Shown here one piece after another: positions 23,901 through 35,273 of a stretch of 64,000 nucleotides of DNA. Under the pieces are notes generated by a model that saw nothing but the letters and a program-made list of their open reading frames with translations, was not told where the DNA came from and searched no databases. The first letter of the stretch is position 1. Every line of letters starts with the position of its first letter. Source of the stretch: Echinococcus granulosus (Eukaryota; Platyhelminthes; Cestoda; Cyclophyllidea; Taeniidae); assembly GCF_000524195.1 (NCBI RefSeq), contig NW_020170443.1:84535-148534 (forward strand), given 5' to 3'. The position numbers and the translations under genes were made by a program.

Positions 23901-26173
23901 GTAACGTTGGCGAAGGCTATACGATGGTTTGAAAGGTCCCTTTTTAATTACTTGTAAGAGAGAGTGAATTGCCCCCAGACTGCATGTGTCTCGTATGTGG
24001 TGCTGTCTTTGTTTATCATCTCTTTCATCTTTTGCGCCCTGATTTTGTGGTCATGATTGATCGTGGCATGAGCATTGTCAGGTCAGTCACATGGGGACTA
24101 AGGCGGTCTTACAGCTGTTATTATCCATCTTGTTTCATCACGTCACTTGAAGAAGTGCGTCTAATACAGCAGATCGTGTTGCCTGTTTCAAGGCGAATTG
24201 AGTAAATCTCCTAATCTATGGCAGACATGGGATTTCATTTCTTAATCGACCGTGTAGGAGGAGGCCGCAAGCCGGGACCACCGGAAACTGGGTATCGAGC
24301 AGAAGCTGTTCTTTTTCAACGAGCTCTCTCCCGGCAGTTGCTTCTTCCTCCCTGCTGGTGCACATATTTACAATAAATTGGTGGAACTGATGCGGAACGA
24401 GTACTGGAAACGCGGCTTCCAGGAAGTCATTACACCCAACATCTACGACTCCAAGCTGTGGGAGATAAGCGGTCATTGGAAGCACTATGCGGTGTGTTGA
24501 ATATCTCATCTGCCTGAGTGTCTCCCTTTCGCTGTGAATTATCGCCTCCTCACCTTTATATGCAGGATAACATGTTCAAGATAGACATAGAAAAGAAGAT
24601 ATTCGGCCTCAAGCCCATGAATTGTCCCGGTCACTGCCTCATGTTTGCCCACGAATTGCGATCGCATCGCGATCTGCCGCTTCGGATGGCTGATTTCGGC
24701 GTGCTTCATCGCAACGAGTTTTCCGGTGCGTTGACTGGACTGACACGAGTCCGTCGATTCCAACAGGATGATGCTCACATCTTTTGTCGTGAGGATCAGG
24801 TGCGTCTAAAGTACTTCCGGATGATCGTCCAATTTTGGTACACATAGTACTCCCTCTTGCCTGCTCTAATTTCCGAAAATTTGACGTTTGATGAGAACAC
24901 GTGAAAAGCAGGGTCATTTTTCGAAAAGTTCACTTAGCCTATCACCTTTTCCATCTCTTAGATTGAAACTGAAATTAAAAATGCAATCGAATTTGTGCAA
25001 CATACCTACGGTGTTTTCGGTTTTTCCTTTGAATTCTTCCTCTCTACGCGCCCTGAGGACTTCATGGGAGCTGTGGAATTGTGGGATCGTGCGGAAAAGG
25101 TTAGCCCAGACGATCATTTCCCTTAAATACCACTTTTACTCTTCTTCCTCTCCCTTTCTCACGCCCCTAGCAACTGGAGAGCAGTTTGAACACCAGCGGT
25201 GTAAAGTGGACTCTCAACGAGGGTGACGGTGCCTTTTACGGCCCTAAGATTGATATCGTTCTCTTCGATGCCCTTCGAAGGCGTCACCAATGCGGGACCA
25301 TCCAGTTGGACTTCCAATTGCCCGAACGCTTTGATCTCACCTATCAGACGTAGGCGCACTTGTCTTGCTTTTCCCTTTCACCTTGAATTCGCTTCCTCCA
25401 ACCTAAATGTGTGCTTTCTACCTTTTAGGGGCGACGCGCCTTCAGTTGATGGCGAATGTTCAACTATTCTCAAGCGCCCGGTTATCATTCATCGTGCTAT
25501 CCTCGGCTCTGTTGAACGTTTCATGGCCATTCTCACGGAGAATTTTGCCGGTGCGTTAATAAAATCCTCCCTCATGCGTGTAATTTTAAAATCCAACTGT
25601 CTGGCATTCTTTACTGGAAGGATGTCTACTCCCTCCTAGGCAAGTGGCCATTCTGGCTAAATCCGCGTCAAGTGTTGGTGGTTCCAGTGGTCTCCGCGCT
25701 GGACGAGTACGGTCATAAGGTGCGCAATCAACTTCACGAGGCGGGCTTCATGGCGAATATTGACACAGATCCTGGTCGAACGCTGAACAAGAAAGTTCGC
25801 AATGGCCAACTGGCCCAGTACAACTTCATCCTCGGTGTGTGGTAGTCGTCAACTTTGTGTAGTAATTTTATGCAACCGCCAGTTTTGGTGTCGTAATCCG
25901 CTTACTCATGGTAAACAACTCTGCCGGTTTGGTGTGTCATAACAAACAATTTTAATTGACAGCTTTAAAATCTGCCTTGCTTTGATGTTCCACTTATCTT
26001 TGCATTGTTTTCGCTCTGTTTTAGTGGTGGGCGAGAAGGAGCTGAACAACGGAACGGTGAATGTAAGATCACGTGAGAACAAGGTCTTGGGTGAGCACAC
26101 AGTTGAGCATCTGATTGAACGCTTCAAGGAGTTCTGTGCCACCAAGACAGTCTCGGCGGAAACGGAATTATAA
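20929..26173 (+). CDS. TARS1: cytosolic threonyl-tRNA synthetase
   Basis: Thirteen exons join in phase to 698 residues (human cytosolic enzyme about 720): 20929-20931, 21064-21290, 21358-21473, 21793-21922, 22943-23175, 23724-23860, 24258-24491, 24566-24799, 24962-25099, 25171-25349, 25429-25550, 25640-25834 and 26025-26173. It charges tRNA-Thr with threonine, using ATP. Domain order is an N-terminal extension with KLKKEYKQF, the TGS domain (about 45-113), the editing domain with HSSAH (His122, His126) and DLCVGPH (Cys228, His232), the class II catalytic core with MNCPGH (Cys380), QDDAHIFC (His431) and [12 protein letters not shown] (His565, motif 3), and the anticodon-binding domain from about 588. 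The zinc and editing residues are all present, so the enzyme should be active and able to hydrolyse mischarged Ser-tRNA-Thr. No mitochondrial targeting sequence is evident. Exon 1 contributes only the ATG, followed directly by a GTACGT donor. Confidence 0.95.
22455..22535 (+). repeat. tRNA-like (A-box/B-box) sequence in a ThrRS intron, possible SINE remnant
   Basis: TGGCGCGGTGG at 22462-22472 matches the Pol III A box (TGGCNNAGTGG) with one mismatch. TGTTCGAATCC at 22521-22531 matches the B box (GGTTCGANNCC) with one mismatch. Their spacing of about 59 bases is close to that of a tRNA with a long variable arm. The acceptor and T stems do not pair, so this is not a functional tRNA. A decayed tRNA-derived SINE is the likeliest reading, and chance is possible. 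Confidence 0.35.
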
Positions 26174-26326
26174 GCCCGGTGTTGCCCTTTTTGGCACCTC
26201 ACAATGCGCGTTCTTGTGTGCTCCTGCTTCCCTTGCTTTAGTCCTGTGTGCTGTTTTCCTCGTTGACCTTCGTGGCCCCTTTTGCTTACCGTCGTTGTGG
26301 TGTGAGGTCGAAAAGGCGGTTGGTTC

Positions 26327-26332
26327 ATTAAA
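26327..26332 (+). terminator. candidate polyadenylation signal of ThrRS
   Basis: ATTAAA lies 154 bases after the ThrRS stop codon and is followed within about 20 bases by a T-rich run (26344-26352), the arrangement expected of a poly(A) site. No canonical AATAAA lies between the stop codon and this point. Confidence 0.45.
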
Positions 26333-26339
26333 AGTCTGA

Positions 26340-28189
26340 AGGGATTTTTTTTATTTTGAAATCTTGGTGATCACTCTTGTGGGTACTTCAAAGCTGTAGC
26401 ACTTGAATTACTCGTAAAGGCGTTTCAGCACCTACCTGCATGAAGGCAGAGCTCATTACAACTTCTGGAGACTGAACTGCGGGCGAGTATGGCAATCTGC
26501 GGGTCGCACGAGGTCTTTAAGTTTGCAAAAAGGGTAGTTTTGCAGTTTCCCCGCAAACTTGATCGTCAAGGTGGTGGTGGATTCAGTTCCGATTGTGACC
26601 CACCACGCACGCACAGCAAGCGGACCTCGTGGGTCGTCGGAGCGATGGCCAATGGCATGCCGGCGGGTAAATCCCGCTTTGCATCGCAAGTCAACTAGGA
26701 AATGAACTGGAAGTGAGGCGCAACAAATTCAGCCTTGGGAGGTTGTTATGTGCCACCCTTCCACAACGACCCACCTGTTGGAGATGGGGGGGGAAGGGCG
26801 GTTCTATCACTTACCTCCGTCTTCAACTCTTTCGTCCGGTTTGTTAGTTGAACAGGCTTGAATCATGTCCTTGAGGTTCAACCGACATGTTATAGTGTGG
26901 GTTGAAGATAAGGGGAATTTGGACTGACGAACACCTCCTCTTTATGCGTGTTCTGCGAAGTTGTCGGAGGGCACTGCAATGCTACCTTCAAGGACCAACA
27001 TTGGTGACATCTCGCTCTGGCTTACCGTGGTGTGGAGTACATCCACTTGGTTTTTGCGTCGAGCTTGTAAATCGTTGCCATCGCCGAACTGCGGGGTCAC
27101 ACGACCCTTTGGCTGCATGCCAACCTTGCGGGTGAGTCAGTCGACCGCGTTCAGCCAGCTGCCGTGGTGTCACGTGATTGGATGGGGGATGATGAAACTG
27201 TTGCACCAGTCCCACGATCTGGCCCCACAAAGCGGTGATGGGTCGCTGGTCTAGTCTCCTGTCAGTCGATTGATGCGTCAAGGGACAGAGGAGGGAGGGT
27301 GTCACACAGCCGAGCAGTTTTGCTGAAACCTACTTTTGAGAAACGATCGGGATAACCTTGAAGTGGGATCAAATGTCCATTTCTCATTGAGAAGGTTTAA
27401 AAATAAATGGTGACAATAAAAGATTTGGCTATCAAATTGAGGCATAAAACAAGTAAGTAAAGTACTTGAGCTCTTTATTTTGATAAAAGTGAAAGTTTTT
27501 AGCCTTTTTGTACTATTTGAACACACAAGGACGTCGCGGGTGCCAGTTGTACAGGGCTGTTGAATGCTTTCAGAGAGCAGAGCCCGGGTTACCTAACCAA
27601 CATTACCACCTGGTCAAACTTAGTTGTCCAATCGGAGCTAAGCGCGTGTGATTAAATGGGTCCAGTGTCGTGGTAGCGATGGTGGTGACCTCAAAATCCC
27701 GCCTTCTCCCCCCTTCCTCTCCCCGCACGACCTCGCGAACCCAGGTAGTCCGGTCCCTGTCACGCCTGGAGGTTTTACAGGACATAATTTTGCAGGAACT
27801 TTTTGTTGCACGTCCATGGAGGGACTGAAAGACCAGTGTAAAGTTGAACTTGAAAGGAGTGCGCTATTTGGGGTCTGTTTAAAACAATCGCCGATTTCCG
27901 AATTCGTAGTGAGGTGCTATTAACAGCAAGACAGCGCAGCTTTCCTCAGTTCATCTGTCTTGGCCTTTGTCGACAGGCGGGCGCAAGGGAAGTAGAAGCA
28001 TTTTTTATGTCAATTCCTTTTTTTTATGTAAATTTTGTCTCCGGGTGTGCTCCCTCCTTCTCCATAGTTGCCCATTTGCCACTCTCAGCTGGATGGTTGG
28101 TCCATTTTTGGAACGGTACTATAAGACGGAGGTGGAGGAGGCTTTGCTGTCAGCTTTCTATTCTTGTTTGATGCTTCTGGGAAAGCGAT
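26340..28189. other. intergenic spacer, no supported gene
   Basis: Short overlapping frames occur on both strands (for example 26988-27305 minus and 27648-27923 plus). None has recognisable motifs or a consistent exon context. No repeat copy was recognised before about 28190. Confidence 0.4.
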
Positions 28190-29330
28190 TAGCAATCGCA
28201 GCAAGTTTCAATGCAGTACTCCCTGAATAAATCATTCAACTGACAAGAGAAATCCTGGCAGCGCTAAAGGTTTCTCCCACATTGTGCAAGCCCTTCCCAA
28301 TTCCTCCCATTATGGTTGCTCCTTCCGTAGTATTCAACTTGTTGCTATCTTCTGAGGAACTGCCAGTGCCACAGCACATTTCCGCCAACCTACTTACAAT
28401 CACCACAACGCCACTATGTTCAATGAACTTCGGGAATCGTAATGTTACTGACTACGAATTCAGTAGAGCGTATGCTACCCACTGCCGATTGTGTTTTGCG
28501 GCTTGTTACGTGGGGCTGGGTGAATGGAATTTTGCTTCCGCATAACGTAGTAGAATGATTACCAGATGGAGCCTCTAATTAACTAAAAAGAGCAAAAATT
28601 AAATGACTTCTGATGATGCTATCTTCTGATTAAATGCCAGTACCACAGCACACTAACGTCACGTACTGCTAATGCCCATAACGCCACTAAGCAAAGTAAA
28701 TTTCGAGTTTAAGGCGGTGGTAGTGCTACTGACAACGAATTCAGTAGAACATGCTACCCACGGCTTGTCAAGTGCGATTGGGTGAATTGAATCGGCTCCC
28801 GCACCACGTACTAGAACAAATGCTAGATAGAACTTCCAATTACTTTGATAGGTAAAAAAGAAGTGACTTTTGATGCGATTATTCTTTATCTTTTGCCAGC
28901 GAGGGGAATGATTCATTCCTCTCTAAAGAATCCACTTCAATTCAAGTTGTTACCGTGCACATCCACCCAATGCAAACTGTGATGGTGCAACAGGTTGTTT
29001 GTGGCGGCTAGACAACCAAATCACCAATTAAACATAATGATAGCTCACCAGGCTAGGGGATATTTAGCAATAATTTTGGGAAAAGACGAAAGCAAAACCA
29101 GCTTTCAACTTAATTTTTCCTATTGCCAGTGATCAACGACAGAAAAGCCAGTTTGATGGCTGTCAGAATTTTACAATGCGTTTGTGAGAACTCTACTTTA
29201 GTGGACACGGAGTTGCCTGATTTTGTTTTCTTCAGACGATTTGCTGACTTCCACCAATCCCTTTTTTTGAATGGGCACACCAAGCATTCACTCGACGCAG
29301 TAGATTGACAGCGTCAGGTTTGATCTTTCT
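28190..29330 (+). repeat. diverged tandem duplication, unit 1
   Basis: Unit 1 matches unit 2 (29380-30180) in the same order and orientation: GGTTGCTCCTTCCGTAGT, then CCAGTGCCACA.CACATTT, then GCGGCTTGTTACGTGGG, then GAGCCTCTAATTA.CTAAAA, then CCTGATTTTGTTTTCTT. Unit 1 carries about 300 extra bases, mostly an internal partial copy at 28630-28910. Short frames in both units share PFPIP..VAPSVVF and ELPVPQHI, but both are broken, and no protein function is suggested. Confidence 0.7.
28630..28910 (+). repeat. internal third copy of the central repeat segment
   Basis: About 272 bases after the corresponding part of unit 1 the sequence repeats CCAGTACCACAGCACAC, ACGCCACTAAGC, GAATTCAGTAGAACATGCTA, and then TAGAAC...CCAATTA and TTTTGCCAG. 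It is more diverged and shorter than the other two copies, which suggests an older or partial duplication nested in unit 1. Confidence 0.6.
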
Positions 29331-29379
29331 AAGAAGGCAAAAAAAGCATGCGAACTACTTCCACGTTATAATCTCATCC

Positions 29380-30180
29380 AATCTTATGCAGTACCTCCTG
29401 AGTAAACCATTCAAGTGATACCTGAAATTCGGGGAGCGCTAAGGGTTGGTGCCACGTTGTACGAGCCTTTTCCAATTCCTCTCGCTCTGGTTGCTCCTTC
29501 CGTAGTTTTCACTTTAATGCGACCTTCTAAGGAACTCCCAGTGCCACAACACATTTTACCACCAACTTCTAATCACCACAACACCACTATGCTCAGAGAA
29601 TTTCAAGAATCGTAATACTACTGACTACGATTTTAGTAGAACACATGCTATCCACTCACGATTATGCTTTGCGGCTTGTTACGTGGGTCTGGGCGAATAG
29701 GATATGCCCCGCACAACGTAGTAGAACGATTACCAGACAGAGCCTCTAATTAGCTAAAAGGAGTAAAAAATAAATGACTTCTGATGTGATTGTACTTAAG
29801 CTTTTGCCAGAGGGAGGAATGGTCCACTCGCCTTAGGAGAATCTACCTTAACTAAAGCTCCCACACCGCCAAATAAAGTGGATGATTTATCATCGAGTTT
29901 GAGGGTTTTCAGCGATGACTTTTTGGAAAACCGAAACCAACACCATCTGTCGACTTGATTTCATTTTGTTACCAGTGATTAAAGACGAAAAAGGTCAGTT
30001 TAATGACTGATGGGATTTCGAAGCGCACTATTTGTGGGAGCTCTACTTTAATAAGCAAGGAGTGACCTGATTTTGTTTTCTTTAGAAGAATTGCCTACTG
30101 CTGCCATTGCCTTTGTTTAAATTGGCACATCAAGCATCCGCCTGGGCGCAATCGATTGACCAGGTCAGGTCACGGCACCG
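29380..30180 (+). repeat. diverged tandem duplication, unit 2
   Basis: This is the second copy of the array. The offset from unit 1 is about 1175 bases at the GGTTGCTCC block and about 846 bases at the CCAGTGAT.AA.GAC block. The difference corresponds to the extra internal copy in unit 1. Substitutions and small indels are frequent. No terminal repeats or coding region were found. Confidence 0.7.
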
Positions 30181-30633
30181 TGATGGATGCTACCGGCACA
30201 GTAGCTAGCCAACGCAGTATTTGTGTAGTCCGTATAAATTAGTGCGCAAAAGGAAAATGTACCCTGTTTCAATTTCCTGAAATCCCCTTCTTGCCTCTAA
30301 TTTCAGAACGCTCTAAAATGACCCGAAATTCTCCCTCTCCTTCAGTTCCCTTGAACGGCCATTGTTACTTTCTAGGGGGCAATAAAATTCAAATCCCCAT
30401 TTTCCCACAGAAGTTCCCTTGTAATAAACAAATGAAAATGCAAAAAAAAGACCAACTCCACAGCCTAAATTCACATCTACATTTAGGAAAATAAGGACAC
30501 GAAAAGACACAAAGAAAGAAAGCATGAAAAGCAGAAAAAAATGAATGAAGGATGGACTCAACAGAGAAATAAGGGAAAAAAGGGAAAAAAAAAGCATGAA
30601 TGGAATGAAATATCATTAAGAAGCCGAGGCGAC

Positions 30634-33600
30634 TTAACAGAGTTGTGAAGCAGGATGACCTGCAGAGAAGGGTCGGCGTCCAACAGCACTGGAAGCTCTG
30701 CCTCCGCGCATAGAGACTGCTGCCGCGTTTCGCTGTTCCTCAACAGCCTGCACGAAAGTTTTACCATTGGACAGGACAAAGGGTTGACCCTTCTCCGCCT
30801 CATATTCACCAATCGCAGCTAGAGTCTCCTTCTCCGATTTCTCCACCTCCTTCAACAATTTCTTCTTCTCCTTCTCCGTCTTCAACAAAATTCCACCTCG
30901 GTTACTCAAGATTGATGGGTCTTTAAGCCTTTGCTCTACCTGTTGGAGAGCGTTGAAAGAGGTTTGAAATGCCGCTATGGCCTCGTAGACTCGCCGATGC
31001 TGTTGATAAACAACCTTCAATTCCTCAATTCGATGCTCTAAGTAGTCCAGTAATTCAACACCACCGTCTTGACGTTCTTTTGCCTCAATTTTGGCCAAAT
31101 TGGAGGATTCCTGATTTTCAAGACAACAGGTCCTTGCAAGGTCAAGCAATTCAGCCTTCACACTTGGCAAGTACGTCGCTATAGTTTGAAGACGTTCTTT
31201 TCGACAGGCATCAGCTTCCGTCTATAGAAAAATATTGATTATGAAATCTAAGTACCAACTTATCCATACATGTGCATCCACTGATTTCGAGCTATTTCAA
31301 TAAATTTGCCCTTTAGCATAATCTACGACGCTCTATGAGTTTGGGAAATTAAAAGCTCACACAATCTCTAAAGTTAACTTTTGCGCCATCCAAACATCTG
31401 AAAAGCGAATAAACTTAACCGTTTGCCATGTTTTTAGTCAATTTTCTCAATGTAACCAAACTTTATAACAAAAAAAAACACTCATTTAGCCAATCATAAG
31501 CCAAATATTTTGGAAGAATTTCATTGGCTACTTTATAGATTAGTAAAAAAATGACCTTACTTGAAGTAACTGGAGGGAATGGGGCGTGAAAGCCTCGCAG
31601 TTTTTGAGGAAGACCTCACATTCTTCCGCCGGTTTCTGAAGGCGTTTCCACATGCTCTCTAGGTAGGCCTTCAACTCCTCACACGTTCCCACCAATCGGG
31701 CCTTCTCCTTCACTAGACTCAATCGCATCGTTTTCAACTCCTTAAATTAAACAAAACTTATGTGAACTGATAATATTTTAGTCACTGCTACACTATGTCA
31801 TAGCAATTACACCTATTTTATCTGACACTAATCATACCCGTAATACATCCAGCCCCCACAGTTTATTACATCCATGACAGAGTAACTTTAGCATCACTTG
31901 AAATGGGGATTTTTTGCGAAAAAAAGTGGGAATTGACTGATAATTTAACCTTTTAAATCAGCTACTAGCATGACTTGTCCTTTGATGTCAAATGGTTAAA
32001 TTTAGCCAGGAAGTAATGTTACCACTCGAGAAGGTAAACTAGGACATTAAGTAAATGCTTTTGAGTACGGTGAAATACAGTTAATTTCCAACATGCACCC
32101 AAAATAACGAAGTTCTCTTTACATGTTCGTTGCACTTAGCGTGAATTTATTCGCTTAATGAAATTGAGAGAAAGCATTTGTTGCCGTAGCAATACATCCT
32201 TTGGTTGCAAGGTTGCAATCACCCAATCATCTGAACCGGAACAAGGGTTGCCATTTAAAAGTGGACATCTAGTGAAACTTAGTTTATTGACAAATGAAGG
32301 GAGAATTATACATACCATTATAACCAAGGTAGGTAAAGACACTTGGCATTTGTGCGTGGAATGTACTAATTTCCTAGAATCTTGGTCCGACTGACTGCCG
32401 CTGATAGTTGAACACTAGTGGTGCATGCAGACATACGTTTAGCTTCACATGCATTGAGCAAGCAAGCCAAATAGACAAATACCGCTTACTACTGCGACGA
32501 GAAATTAAGATTTGTTCTTTATTCCTGCCTTCAATAAATCATTGTAAACCTATTTTATGGCGCGAAGCATTTTTAAGGGCAGGTATAATTTCAAAACGGC
32601 AAATTCTTAAATGTATTTGGGCTTAAAATGTAAAACAATTAATCAGATTGTAGTCGCTAAGTAACTAAGATTTTACGTTTTAGTGTTTTAACGCACCAGC
32701 TGTTTACACAAAAACAACCGCCGTTTTGAAGGGATGCAGTAGCCGTGTCTTCAAGTTCAAAAAAAGATCTGCTGTAGCGAAAGCCGATATTTGTTTTTGT
32801 TGTTCATTCGTGGAATGTGTATCTATCCGAGGCGTAGCAGAAGGCATTACTCATTATAAATCTATAGACCCCGGAGCCACAAAAATTGTATCTAACTGAA
32901 AACTAATTAAAGTTTGGCTTCTACCACTTTGTATAACATGCCTGCGATCACCAAATTTGCAAGGAAATTTAACGGGTCAGGGGGTCGTTTGTTAACAGGG
33001 TATAACGCAAAATAGTCCATCAATCATAAGCAATGATTTTCATGATCATCGTAGAAAAAAGTAGCATTTGCTTACCTCGAGATCAGTCTCATTAGGGAGG
33101 GCTCCTTTTAACCTTTCGGCCGTTCTTCTGATTTCCTCATCTACATTGAAAACCTCTTCCTGACCATTGAGCATTTTATCCGGAGTAGCCTCTCTTCCAT
33201 TCGATTCCAAATGCAATAAGGATTTCTCTCGTTCGGTCTTTGGTACATAGGCAATTTCCGCCGCTATGCGTTGGATATCTGCTTGAAGGGCATTCAATTG
33301 GGCGACAAGTGGTCCCAGCGTTGCGTTATTTTCATCCAAAACCAACTTCAGACCTGCGATATCCTCATTTGAAGGCACATCAACAGCTAAGGAAAAACCA
33401 AAAATCCAACCCAAAGTTTCATTAATGCAAGTACAAAAGGAATTTATTCTGACCAACTTAAATACTCTTCAATTTTGCAGCCAATCAGAATTGAGGTCTA
33501 TTTTAATTGGCTCCTCGCACGCTCTCAATGGGCGAGGGGAGGAGGGGCAATAAACCAACCTTTTGTCAATTTTCTTTTAATAACATCAGATGAGTGGCCT

Positions 33601-35273
33601 AGTTGGAGACTGGATGTGATAATTTCACGGCACAGTCGTTGAAATTCCTCCTTTCGATGAAGTTTTTCTTGTTCCATTTCTGACACTTTATCAGTGAGGT
33701 CCTGTAGTTTCAAACATACTTAAATCATCTTTAAAGTGTAAGAAATACACTAACATTATTGTAAATAAATGACTGTGCAGCTTTGTAATTTTTTAAGGCA
33801 CTACTGATTTGTGGTAAATAATTAATGCGTACTTGGAGGAGTTGACAAGTGGTTAAACCGTGGGGCGGAAAGTAAGGAGGAAGACAAAGAAGACTGCAGA
33901 ACTCGGCAACAATTTGGCGCTGAGACTCAATCTTTGAGTTCAGCTCCTTCAATAGCTCATTCTCTGACTTTATAAACGCATAAAAGCTTGCTTTTAGAGA
34001 CTTCAGTAGTATGCCAATTTTCTGGTCCGCCTCTGTCTTGCTGTAACCTATAATGCATAGCGAATGAAATTGACATTTACGCTAATTACGCAGGGTAAGG
34101 TCGTAATTTGTAACTTTGCTTATTTATAATAAAGGTGCTTTCAGAGAGGTAGGAAATATGACGCCTTCAAGGATACGTTATTCATTGTAGCACCTCTAGA
34201 ATGTGTGTAATGGATAAACTCATCACTCCTGACATGATTTACACAACCTCAATGTAAACAAAAGCTATTACAGTTTTTCGGCAATCAAACACGGTAAAAT
34301 AAACAGTCAAATGCAAACTTTTGGAATAAGAAAATTCTGCGCATTTCCGCCTCAATCCAGCGATGGTGACATGTGCGCATACTGTGTAGCTATGGCTACC
34401 GCAAAACTTTGCTGTCACAAATTGGACTGGGGTAAATAACAAAAGGAGAGAGTAGATCCAAATTCGGGTTGGTACTGAACTATAAACATGGCAAAATATT
34501 TGGTTCACAGCCATGATTTTCCTCGGGGACAATAGCGATTTACTGAATTTAAAGTGGGTTCGCCACTGATGGTCTGCTCTCAGACAAAGTCGTCAAAGCA
34601 CTCCTTTGGTACGATTATAGCTGAGCGACCGAGGGGCTGTGAAAACATGAAATTGGGGGATAAGTTCATCTTCCTACTGACGGAGGTGAAATCGCTCCCC
34701 TGATACACCATCCCGTAACCCATTTTCCTTCATCGTAACTGTACACAAGTTTTTTGGCCGCAGATACCTCAAGGTGACAGATTTTGTGATAAACAATCTA
34801 ACTAGCAGGCAGCTGTGGTTTTTGAAAAATACACTCAGGCAATGTTTAAAGTGCTTAAGCTACTATTTACAGGAAAGATGTTGCAGAGCAGGAACGTTCA
34901 CGTTAATTATAGCCAAGATCAGGTTCAAATCAGATAGATTTGGGTTTTGATCTAGTTTAAGCAAGTCTAAGGGGGCCTTATAAACTGGGACATTCTAAAC
35001 ATGATTTAGTTGCACCAGCATCTCTCACATCCGAGATTACCAAAAGGCACATACAAGCAAAACCAAAATAACCTATAAAATAAATGACAATGGTTAACAA
35101 AAGTGCACAGAGAACTGGTTAGCTTGCTAGATCAAGGAGTGCCTTAACATCAAGCGACCGGTAATTTGGGGTCCTATGTAAAACTAACCGGCATAAATCC
35201 AAATTTTCATTAAATCATCCACTTGTTGGGCAAGGCCATTTGATATCTGCAAACAAATTGAATCGGTGTCCAT
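30634..35273 (-). CDS. PRC1: PRC1/MAP65/Ase1 family microtubule cross-linking protein
   Basis: Six minus-strand exons (35273-35189, 34047-33755, 33701-33560, 33386-33076, 31740-31561, 31221-30634) join in phase to 532 residues. The family bundles antiparallel microtubules at the spindle midzone and is needed for cytokinesis. The protein is almost entirely helical and coiled-coil, as expected. The N-terminal helix (ICLQISNGLAQQVDDLMKIW) resembles the dimerisation segment. The central region carries LPPYFP and the alternating E/K/Q/L rods. Near the C-terminus the spectrin-like microtubule-binding domain has LSNRGGILLKTEKEKKKL, matching the family signature (TNRGGNLLKEEKQRAKL in human), followed by LSNGKTF. 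After this come only about 35 residues, so the long basic, Ser-rich tail with Cdk and NLS sites seen in vertebrate PRC1 is largely absent. The start at 35273 is preferred. The frame stays open upstream to 35522, but that extension looks non-coding. Confidence 0.87.

Noticed and set aside
25906..26328. 140-codon minus-strand frame
   Set aside because: It lies antisense to the last ThrRS exon and its 3' UTR and has no motif. The plus-strand exon fully explains the open frame.
28282..29615. Coding gene in the tandem duplication
   Set aside because: The similar short frames in the two units reflect DNA duplication. Both are interrupted and match no known family.
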